From Flammeovirgaceae bacterium UBA5867 (lineage in GTDB: Bacteria > Bacteroidota > Bacteroidia > Cytophagales > Cyclobacteriaceae): a DNA stretch of 9,255 nucleotides. The stretch covers positions 9,569 through 18,823 of the forward strand of contig DJFR01000116.1 of the NCBI GenBank assembly GCA_002432545.1, read 5' to 3'. The position numbers were made by a program, and so were the translations under genes. Below are positions 1 through 5,732 of the stretch, piece by piece; position 1 is the stretch's first letter; the number at the start of each line of letters is the position of its first letter. The notes under the pieces were generated by a model. It worked only from the letters and a program-made list of their open reading frames with translations. It was not told where the DNA came from and searched no databases.

Positions 1-74
1 TGAAGCTTACACCGCAGCAACGCATCGAGCAACGTATCGACAAGTTCTGCAACATGGGTGTTGTAAAAGAATAA
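1..74 (+). CDS. C-terminal end of a gene, possibly acetyl-CoA carboxylase carboxyltransferase subunit alpha
   Basis: Only the last 23 codons and the TAA stop are in the window; the first complete codon begins at base 3. The readable tail runs KLTPQQRIEQRIDKFCN and ends MGVVKE. A charged helix with repeated Q-R-I-E/D-x-R-I-D-K-F-x-x-M-G-V, ending in a short acidic or basic tail, resembles the C-terminus of Bacteroidota AccA. That protein is the carboxyltransferase alpha subunit, which helps move the carboxyl group from biotin to acetyl-CoA in fatty-acid synthesis. The identity rests on my memory of the tail alone and could be wrong; that a coding region ends here is much safer. A strong terminator follows 22 bases after the stop. 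Confidence 0.5.
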   Translation, partial: KLTPQQRIEQRIDKFCNMGVVKE

Positions 75-95
75 GGAATCTAAAACTTTAGAATA

Positions 96-129
96 AAAGG
101 CTACCATGTATCGGTAGCCTTTCTTTTTT
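96..129 (+). terminator. Rho-independent terminator after the first partial gene
   Basis: A perfect 10-bp stem, AAAGGCTACC (96-105) with GGTAGCCTTT (113-122), encloses a 7-nt loop and is followed by CTTTTTT. It closes the partial gene ending at 74 and separates it from the cluster that begins at 180. Confidence 0.9.
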
Positions 130-179
130 ATAAAAATCCCGATACCTTAAGCGCTCAGAGAAATATACCTGCACGCGAA

Positions 180-1016
180 ATGAAACTACATGTAATGAAT
201 ACCGGCCTGTTCAAGCTTGACGGTGGTGCTATGTTTGGCGTAGTGCCTAAATCGATCTGGCAAAAAACAAATCCTCCGGATGAAAACAATCTTTGCACCT
301 GGGCCATGCGGTGCCTGTTGATAGAAGATAAAGGCAAACTGATCTTGATTGACAATGGTATTGGTGATAAACAGGATGCAAAATTTTTCAGTCACTATTA
401 TTTACATGGCGATGATAGTCTCATCAAGTCATTGAATAAAGCAGGCTTTTCCGAGAATGATGTGACTGATATGTTTCTCACACATCTGCACTTTGATCAC
501 TGCGGGGGAGGTGTTCGGTATGAAAATTCAAAGCTCGAGCTGGTGTTTAAAAACGCAACGTACTGGTCGAATGCAGATCACTGGCAATGGGCCACCAAAC
601 CGAATCCGCGTGAGAAGGCAAGCTTTATCAAGGAAAATATACTCCCGATGGAGCAAAGCGGTCAACTGAGATTTACGGAGATAAACGCTTCTCCGTTCAC
701 ACAATTTGATATACTATATGTATCGGGGCATACTGATAAAATGATGATCCCGAAGATCCGGTATAAAGACAAAGTGATCTGCTATACGGCCGATCTGCTT
801 CCATCGATTGGTCATATACCGTTGGCGTACGTGATGGGTTATGACACCCGTCCATTGATAACGCTGGAAGAGAAAGAAAAATTTTTGAACGAGGCTGCTG
901 ACAACGGCTATATACTCTTCCTGGAACACGACCCGGTACATGAATGCTGTACCGTAAAACGTACCGAAAAAGGCGTGCGGGTAGATCAGACTTTTTCACT
1001 GGCAGAAATTCTATAA
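180..1016 (+). CDS. MBL-fold metallo-hydrolase (AHL-lactonase/YtnP-like)
   Basis: The product has 278 residues with no signal peptide, so it is probably cytoplasmic. It is a metallo-beta-lactamase-fold hydrolase with a complete set of predicted binuclear metal ligands: the HxHxDH motif THLHFDHCGG (H102, H104, D106, H107), H184 in SGHTDKMM, D205 in YTADLL, and H250 in FLEHDP. The N-terminal strand with IDNGIG (about 57-62) is also typical. Length and the HLHFDH motif fit the branch containing AHL lactonases and YtnP, which open lactone rings, but related members act on other esters or phosphodiesters, so the substrate is not settled by sequence. The start is the first ATG in frame, with no Shine-Dalgarno sequence. 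Only a weak promoter-like match (TACCTTAA, 143-150) is visible upstream. The patatin gene begins 7 nt after the stop, so the two are probably cotranscribed. Confidence 0.9.
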   Translation: MKLHVMNTGLFKLDGGAMFGVVPKSIWQKTNPPDENNLCTWAMRCLLIEDKGKLILIDNGIGDKQDAKFFSHYYLHGDDSLIKSLNKAGFSENDVTDMFLTHLHFDHCGGGVRYENSKLELVFKNATYWSNADHWQWATKPNPREKASFIKENILPMEQSGQLRFTEINASPFTQFDILYVSGHTDKMMIPKIRYKDKVICYTADLLPSIGHIPLAYVMGYDTRPLITLEEKEKFLNEAADNGYILFLEHDPVHECCTVKRTEKGVRVDQTFSLAEIL

Positions 1017-1023
1017 ACTATAT

Positions 1024-1797
1024 ATGAAGATCGGTATTGTACTTTCCGGGGGTGGTGCCCGCGGTATATCACACATCGGTGTATTAAAGGCACTCGAAGA
1101 ATTTGGTATCAAAGCGAATTGTCTCGCAGGTACCAGCGCAGGTTCTATCGTAGGTTCGCTCTATGCATACGGATATAGTCCGGATAAAATACTGGAAATT
1201 ATTCTGGCCACCAGTCTCTTTAAATCCGTTCGTCCTGCATGGGCATTAACAGGTTTACTGAGTCTCGAAGGACTTCGTGATGTACTGCTGAAATATATTC
1301 CGGAGAACTCCTTCGAGTCACTGAAAGTACCCATGACTATTGCTGCTACCGATATTAAAAAAGGTAAAGCTGTATATTTTTCGAAGGGCGAATTGATCCC
1401 TACTATATTATCGTCATGCTGTGTTCCGGCTGTGTTTAACCCCATACAATTCCAGGAGTGCACATTCGTGGATGGCGGTATCGTAGACAATCTTCCTTCC
1501 AAATCCATTCGTGAACAATGCGATTTTCTGATCGGCTCACATTGTAACTATATATCAGACGATGTAGACGTGAAGAATTTCAGAACCGTGATCGAACGCA
1601 GTTTGCTGATTGCTATCAACGGAAACACTACGGTAAGTAAAAGCCTTTGCGATGTATTGATAGAACCCCCGGATGTAGGTAAAGTAAGCGGCTTCGATCT
1701 GAGCAAGGCTAAAGATCTTTTTGAAATCGGATATCAGTTTACCAAAAAGAATTTTAAACCGGAAGATTTCAGAAGTTATGACAACGCTGAGTTTTAA
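1024..1797 (+). CDS. Patatin-like phospholipase (RssA/YlbK type)
   Basis: A 257-residue protein made of little more than a patatin catalytic domain. It shows the oxyanion-hole glycine motif SGGGARG (8-14), the nucleophile elbow GTSAG (36-40, Ser38) and the second half of the Ser-Asp dyad in DGG (150-152, Asp150). The family hydrolyses acyl esters of phospholipids or related lipids. There is no signal peptide, C-terminal barrel or transmembrane segment, so this is the small cytoplasmic type rather than the secreted barrel-fused type. It starts 7 nt after the hydrolase stop, and its last 20 bases overlap the start of hutU, which implies transcription as one unit. The lipid substrate and physiological role cannot be read from the sequence. 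Confidence 0.93.
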   Translation: MKIGIVLSGGGARGISHIGVLKALEEFGIKANCLAGTSAGSIVGSLYAYGYSPDKILEIILATSLFKSVRPAWALTGLLSLEGLRDVLLKYIPENSFESLKVPMTIAATDIKKGKAVYFSKGELIPTILSSCCVPAVFNPIQFQECTFVDGGIVDNLPSKSIREQCDFLIGSHCNYISDDVDVKNFRTVIERSLLIAINGNTTVSKSLCDVLIEPPDVGKVSGFDLSKAKDLFEIGYQFTKKNFKPEDFRSYDNAEF

Positions 1798-3787
1798 GCA
1801 GCAGATCCTGCAAGGTATACCCGATGAAATGCCACCGGCACAACCGTATGATGCTTCGGTGAATCACGCTCCGAGACGAAAAGATATACTCACTACAGAA
1901 GAAAAGAAACTCGCAGTGCGAAATGCACTCCGATACTTTCCGGCCCGTCATCATGAAATACTGGCGCAGGAATTTTACGATGAGCTCATTCGCTTCGGAC
2001 GTATCTATATGTATCGCTTTCGTCCTGCGTATACTATGCACGCACGGCCGATCATGGAGTATCCACACCAATCGTTGCAGGCTGCAGCCATCATGCTCAT
2101 GATTCAGAATAACCTGGATCCTGCCGTGGCACAACATCCGCATGAGTTAATTACCTATGGTGGTAACGGAGCTGTGTTTCAGAACTGGGCACAGTATCTT
2201 CTTACCATGAAGTATCTTGCACAGCTTACCGATGAGCAAACGCTGCACATGTACTCAGGTCACCCGATGGGTATATTTCCTTCTTCCAAAGAAGCTCCGC
2301 GGTGTGTTGTTACCAACGGCATGATGATCCCCAACTATTCCAAGCAGGACGACTGGGAGCGATACAATGCATTGGGTGTAACGCAATACGGACAGATGAC
2401 GGCAGGCTCCTATATGTATATAGGTCCGCAAGGTATAGTGCATGGCACAACCATTACGATTTTAAATGCTGGTCGTATGATCAGCAAACACGGAGAAAGT
2501 CTTGCCGGAAAACTATTTGTTACTTCCGGACTTGGCGGCATGAGTGGTGCACAACCAAAGGCCGGTAACATTGCCGGTTGCATCACAGTGATTGCAGAAG
2601 TAAATCCAAAAGCAACACAAAAACGGCATGAACAGGGATGGGTGGATGAAGTGATCACCAACCTGGAAGAGCTCGTTATCCGTGTTCGTGATGCACAGCA
2701 AAAGAAAGAAATAGTCTCGATCGCCTACCAGGGTAACGTGGTAGATGTATGGGAGAAATTTGCTGCTGCCAATATTTATATCGACCTGGGTTCCGACCAG
2801 ACTTCACTTCACAACCCCTGGGCTGGGGGTTATTATCCCGCAGGACTAAGCTTCGAAGCCGCCAACGAACTGATGGCCAATAACCCGGAGCATTTTCAGG
2901 CGAGGGTGCATGAGTCGTTGCAACGGCATGCCCAGGCAATCAACAAGCATACTGTGCGGGGCACATACTTCTTCGATTATGGAAATGCATTTTTACTGGA
3001 AGCCTCGCGTGCCGGTGCCGATGTGTGGGCGAAGGATGGTATAAATTTCAGGTATCCTTCTTACGTACAGGATATTATGGGGCCGTTATGTTTTGATTAC
3101 GGGTTCGGCCCGTTTCGCTGGGTGTGTACTTCGGGAAATGAGCAAGACCTTGACTATACCGACAAACTCGCAGCGGATGTATTGAAAGATATACTGAAGC
3201 ACGCACCGGAAGATATACGTGCACAACTTCAGGACAATATCCAATGGATCACACAAGCCAAAGCAAACCGGCTCGTAGTAGGTTCAAAAGCCCGTATACT
3301 ATATGCCGATGCCGAAGGACGCATTGCTATAGCACTGGCGTTTAACGAAGCCATTCGTGCCGGGAAAATAGGACCGGTGGTGTTAGGACGTGATCATCAC
3401 GATGTTTCAGGTACAGACAGTCCCTATCGCGAGACATCCAATATATACGATGGCTCACGCTTTACGGCCGACATGGCGATTCATAATGTTATAGGTGATT
3501 CATTTCGTGGAGCAACATGGGTTTCCGTTCACAACGGTGGGGGTGTAGGCTGGGGCGAAGTAATCAATGGAGGCTTTGGCCTGTTGCTGGATGGTTCGGA
3601 TGATGCCGAACGCAAACTCCGTAACATGCTATATTTTGATGTTAACAATGGTATAGCACGCAGAGCATGGGCACGCAACGATCATGCTGTTACAACAATT
3701 GGCCGCGCTATAAAAAATCAAACCAACCTTACCGTCACGCTTCCTAACGAAGTTAGCGGCAGTTTATTAGACAATTTAGTTCCTTAA
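1778..3787 (+). CDS. hutU: Urocanate hydratase, long form
   Basis: Urocanate hydratase adds water to urocanate to give imidazolonepropionate, the second step of histidine degradation, using tightly bound NAD+. Supporting stretches, numbered from the ATG at 1778, are FKQQILQGIP (6-15), YGGNGAVFQNW (127-137), GLGGMSGAQP (251-260), the conserved core GPLCFDYGFGPFRW (435-448) and HNGGGVGWGEV (585-595). At 669 residues it is longer than the roughly 555-residue Pseudomonas-type enzyme; a long form is, as I recall, common in Bacteroidota. In the Pseudomonas type the reactive cysteine sits in FCRGIGPFRW; here Cys438 lies in a motif one residue longer, which I take as a subtype difference. The frame stays open upstream to an ATG at 1721, but that would put 19 extra residues inside the patatin gene, so I chose 1778. 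No hutH, hutI or other histidine-pathway gene is nearby. Confidence 0.95.
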   Translation: MTTLSFKQQILQGIPDEMPPAQPYDASVNHAPRRKDILTTEEKKLAVRNALRYFPARHHEILAQEFYDELIRFGRIYMYRFRPAYTMHARPIMEYPHQSLQAAAIMLMIQNNLDPAVAQHPHELITYGGNGAVFQNWAQYLLTMKYLAQLTDEQTLHMYSGHPMGIFPSSKEAPRCVVTNGMMIPNYSKQDDWERYNALGVTQYGQMTAGSYMYIGPQGIVHGTTITILNAGRMISKHGESLAGKLFVTSGLGGMSGAQPKAGNIAGCITVIAEVNPKATQKRHEQGWVDEVITNLEELVIRVRDAQQKKEIVSIAYQGNVVDVWEKFAAANIYIDLGSDQTSLHNPWAGGYYPAGLSFEAANELMANNPEHFQARVHESLQRHAQAINKHTVRGTYFFDYGNAFLLEASRAGADVWAKDGINFRYPSYVQDIMGPLCFDYGFGPFRWVCTSGNEQDLDYTDKLAADVLKDILKHAPEDIRAQLQDNIQWITQAKANRLVVGSKARILYADAEGRIAIALAFNEAIRAGKIGPVVLGRDHHDVSGTDSPYRETSNIYDGSRFTADMAIHNVIGDSFRGATWVSVHNGGGVGWGEVINGGFGLLLDGSDDAERKLRNMLYFDVNNGIARRAWARNDHAVTTIGRAIKNQTNLTVTLPNEVSGSLLDNLVP

Positions 3788-3799
3788 ACCTGAGTAACC

Positions 3800-3830
3800 T
3801 TTTATCGTTTGATAGTTTGTATAAGATTTG
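3800..3830 (+). promoter_or_regulatory. Weak Bacteroidota-type promoter candidate for the first barrel gene
   Basis: TTTT (3800-3803), a 19-nt spacer and AAGATTTG (3823-3830) match TTTG-N19-TAnnTTTG with one mismatch in each box. The ATG at 3854 is 23 nt beyond the -7 box. This is a plausible promoter for a gene that differs in function from hutU, but the match is imperfect. Confidence 0.35.
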
Positions 3831-3850
3831 CACCCACTAACAATCAAACG
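3806..3850. repeat. 8-bp inverted repeat in the leader of the barrel gene
   Basis: CGTTTGAT (3806-3813) is the exact reverse complement of ATCAAACG (3843-3850), with 29 nt between. The right arm ends 3 nt before the ATG at 3854 and the arms flank the putative -7 box. It might be an operator or, if transcription starts upstream of the left arm, a leader hairpin close to the start codon. It may also be chance. Confidence 0.35.
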
Positions 3851-3853
3851 CTT

Positions 3854-4462
3854 ATGAAAAAACTATTAACTGTCTTATTATCATTAGGAGCTTTTATGTC
3901 AACAGTTTATGCACAGACCACACAGGGAAACCTGATGTTTGGTGGCGCGGTAGGCTATACATCGCAAAAGCAGGAAGATGCAGGTGAAGATGATAAGTAC
4001 TCTTCATTTGAGTTCTCGCCAAGTGTAGGTTACTTTGTAGCTGATAACCTTGCTGTTGGACTTGACTTCTCTATACTTTCAGAGAAAGAAGACAATGGTT
4101 TCGGTGGCGATGACAAGACAACAACTTTGCTGGTTGGTCCTTTTGTTCGCTACTATAAATTTACTTCGAACGATAAATTTGCTTTCTACGGTCAGGCAGG
4201 TTTCGGTATAGGTTCACGCAAGATCGAGCCAGACGGTGCCGATGAAACCAAGCAAAGCGCTTTTAATGTATACATATCACCGGGCTTCTCGTATTTCTTC
4301 AACGAGCATTGGGCTATCGATCTGCAACTTCAGGGAATTACATACTCAACCTTCGATCCGAATACTGATGGTGATGCGGATGATGACAAGGAAACTGATT
4401 TTACATTTGGTGTAGATTCGCTTAATCCATCCTTAGGTATACGCTTCTATTTAGGTAACTAA
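3854..4462 (+). CDS. Outer-membrane beta-barrel protein, about 8 strands, acidic loops
   Basis: The 202-residue precursor has a classic signal peptide (MKK, hydrophobic LLTVLLSLGAFM, then VYA|QTT), with cleavage expected after Ala20; Gln at +1 is common in Bacteroidota. The mature part alternates short amphipathic strands (roughly 26-37, 50-63, 66-77, 89-103, 109-118, 126-139, 143-157 and 181-200), which fits a small eight-stranded outer-membrane barrel of the OMP_b-brl kind. The loops at about 38-48, 77-88, 114-122 and 158-180 are rich in Asp, Glu and Gly. The frame is open back to an ATG at 3809, but that start would put 15 residues ahead of the signal peptide, so 3854 is preferred. A strong terminator follows. 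The role is unknown: a structural barrel, an adhesion or ion-binding surface protein are all possible. Confidence 0.87.
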   Translation: MKKLLTVLLSLGAFMSTVYAQTTQGNLMFGGAVGYTSQKQEDAGEDDKYSSFEFSPSVGYFVADNLAVGLDFSILSEKEDNGFGGDDKTTTLLVGPFVRYYKFTSNDKFAFYGQAGFGIGSRKIEPDGADETKQSAFNVYISPGFSYFFNEHWAIDLQLQGITYSTFDPNTDGDADDDKETDFTFGVDSLNPSLGIRFYLGN

Positions 4463-4487
4463 ACTGGTTATAACTCATTAAATCGTC

Positions 4488-4516
4488 AAAAACCTCTGCC
4501 TATAGCAGAGGTTTTT
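4488..4516 (+). terminator. Rho-independent terminator after the first barrel gene
   Basis: A perfect 12-bp stem, AAAAACCTCTGC (4488-4499) with GCAGAGGTTTTT (4505-4516), has a 5-nt CTATA loop, and the stem's own T-run forms the tail. It lies 25 nt after the stop at 4462. Confidence 0.92.
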
Positions 4517-4528
4517 CTATATAGGCAC

Positions 4529-4536
4529 TATATTTG
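4529..4536 (+). promoter_or_regulatory. Bacteroidota -7 promoter box (TATATTTG)
   Basis: TATATTTG matches TAnnTTTG exactly and lies 25 nt before the ATG at 4562, just past the preceding terminator. The expected -33 TTTG at a 19-21 nt spacing is absent: that position falls in the terminator stem. If the promoter is real, it uses a poor -33 box or an activator. The same octamer occurs in the much better tyrS promoter. Confidence 0.5.
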
Positions 4537-4561
4537 AGCCTCATGGATTAAACCAATTCAT

Positions 4562-5185
4562 ATGAAAAACAACCAATTTAAATTTGTAATGATTGCGGCA
4601 CTCATGCTCATGAGCACAGGTGTGTTTGCACAGACCCAATTTGCTGTTGGGATTAAAGCCGGCCCTAACTTCGCAAGTTTGAATAGAGATGAAAGCCCTG
4701 GAGAGAACTATAAAAACAGAACCGGTTTTCATGCAGGCGCTTTTGCCCTTATTAAGTTATCGAAGATCGGTATACAGCCTGAAGTTGTTTTTTCTCAGCA
4801 AGGTTCTACCTTCAAGTATAGCGGCAGCCCTGATTTAAAATCCAATTTCAGCTATGTAAATATTCCGATTATGATCAAGCTGTATACCATAGCGGGCATT
4901 AACATTCAGGCTGGTCCGCAATTTGGTATTTTAACATCGGCAAAAGAAGAGGACTATAATGTTGCCACCGGTAAAATTACCGAAGACAATATCAAGGATG
5001 ATATGAAGAAATCGGACGTTAGTTTAGCATTAGGCCTGGGCTGGGATTTACCTTTCGGTTTGTCAATCGATGGGCGGTATAACTGGGGATTGTCTGATAT
5101 CAACTCCGGAGCTTCAGCATCAAGCATTAAGAACCAGGTATGGCAATTCTCAATAGGATATAAGCTTATTAAACTTGGTAAATAA
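4562..5185 (+). CDS. Porin-family outer-membrane beta-barrel protein (OMP_b-brl_2-like)
   Basis: A 207-residue precursor with a signal peptide (MKNNQFKF, hydrophobic VMIAALMLMSTGV, then FA|QTQ), cleaved after about Ala23. The mature protein has the layout of the PjeI/porin-family PF13568 barrels frequent in Bacteroidota: an opening GIKAGPNFASLN strand (30-41), GFHAGAFALIKLS (55-67), IQPEVVFSQQGSTF (71-84), YVNIPIMIKLY (98-108), IQAGPQFGIL (115-124) and a closing WQFSIGYKLI strand. It is likely an outer-membrane barrel of unknown specificity. It stands alone as a transcription unit, with a terminator and a -7 box upstream and a terminator downstream. It is not an obvious recent duplicate of the barrel gene before it: the two share general layout rather than sequence. 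The family name is recalled, not searched. Confidence 0.9.
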   Translation: MKNNQFKFVMIAALMLMSTGVFAQTQFAVGIKAGPNFASLNRDESPGENYKNRTGFHAGAFALIKLSKIGIQPEVVFSQQGSTFKYSGSPDLKSNFSYVNIPIMIKLYTIAGINIQAGPQFGILTSAKEEDYNVATGKITEDNIKDDMKKSDVSLALGLGWDLPFGLSIDGRYNWGLSDINSGASASSIKNQVWQFSIGYKLIKLGK

Positions 5186-5197
5186 TCAAAGAAATAT

Positions 5198-5216
5198 AGT
5201 ATAGCTAAAGTATAGC
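5198..5216. repeat. Short direct repeat AGTATAGC x2
   Basis: AGTATAGC occurs at 5198-5205 and again at 5209-5216, an 11-nt period, between the stop of the barrel gene and the convergent terminator. The period is near one helical turn, but the repeat is short and may be chance. Confidence 0.4.
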
Positions 5217-5228
5217 CTTACTGAAAAT

Positions 5229-5259
5229 AAAAAAGCTGCTTGTATGAGCAGCTTTTTTT
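5229..5259. terminator. Bidirectional terminator between convergent genes
   Basis: A perfect 12-bp stem, AAAAAAGCTGCT (5229-5240) with AGCAGCTTTTTT (5247-5258), has a 6-nt loop. A-runs and T-runs on the two sides give a U-tail in either direction: TTTTTTT on the plus strand and TTTTTTATTTT on the minus strand. It ends the plus-strand barrel gene (stop 5185) and the minus-strand tyrS-acetyltransferase unit (stop 5271). Confidence 0.92.
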
Positions 5260-5270
5260 ATGGCCGATTA

Positions 5271-5732
5271 TTAACCACGCCAGCAATAAAGATTATCGAA
5301 GGTATCTTCTCCGTATTGTACAAATCCATGACGGCTATAAAATTCATTTGCTTTACTGCCTTTCAACGCCAGCAGGGTAATGGAACACGATTGCTCACGG
5401 GCTTTTTGCTTTACGCGATCCAGCGCTATACGCCCTGTGCCTTTGCCCTGATGTTCCGGGCATACATATAAATGCTCCAGTTTTAATGTATCCGCCAATT
5501 GCAGGAAAGAATAAAACCCGATGACAACTCCGTTTATTAAAATAAGCGTAGTATCATCGGGTCTGAAATTTTCAACCAATCGCTCTCTTGCGCGCTGGGG
5601 ATCAAAGCGACCTATATTTTCAAGACTTTCTTTCATGGCCGCTATCCTGATCGCTACCAACGTCTCGATATCCGAAGATGTAGCGCACCGAAATTCAATG
5701 TCATGAGTATACAATCGAACTAGCGATGTCAA
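5271..5732 (-). CDS. GNAT-family N-acetyltransferase
   Basis: A 153-residue protein of GNAT fold, which moves an acetyl group from acetyl-CoA to an amine. The acetyl-CoA-binding motif A is LYVCPEHQGKGTGR, with QGKGTG at 95-100 holding the pyrophosphate. The later ANEFYSRHGF (128-137) is the usual motif B region. The substrate, whether protein, peptide or small molecule, is not readable. The start is unusual: the frame has no ATG before the internal Met33, which would delete the first strand. The best start is TTG at 5732-5730, overlapping the tyrS TGA stop as TTGA, which suggests translational coupling; a second TTG at 5714-5712 would give 147 residues. It is cotranscribed with tyrS and ends at the convergent terminator. 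Confidence 0.9.
   Translation of the reverse strand: MTSLVRLYTHDIEFRCATSSDIETLVAIRIAAMKESLENIGRFDPQRARERLVENFRPDDTTLILINGVVIGFYSFLQLADTLKLEHLYVCPEHQGKGTGRIALDRVKQKAREQSCSITLLALKGSKANEFYSRHGFVQYGEDTFDNLYCWRG

Noticed and set aside
697..999. Minus-strand open frame of 100 codons opposite the metallo-hydrolase
   Set aside because: It lies entirely antisense to a gene with all family motifs, has no recognisable domain, and its composition is that of a reversed coding frame.
1161..1508. Minus-strand open frame of 115 codons opposite the patatin gene
   Set aside because: It overlaps the catalytic core of the patatin gene and shows no recognisable protein features.
1769..2143. Minus-strand open frame of 124 codons opposite the start of hutU
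   Set aside because: It is antisense to conserved hutU sequence, with an odd Cys- and His-rich composition and no plausible start context.
3809..3853. Upstream start for the first barrel gene
   Set aside because: It would place 15 residues ahead of a textbook signal peptide. The ATG at 3854 begins directly with MKK and the hydrophobic core.
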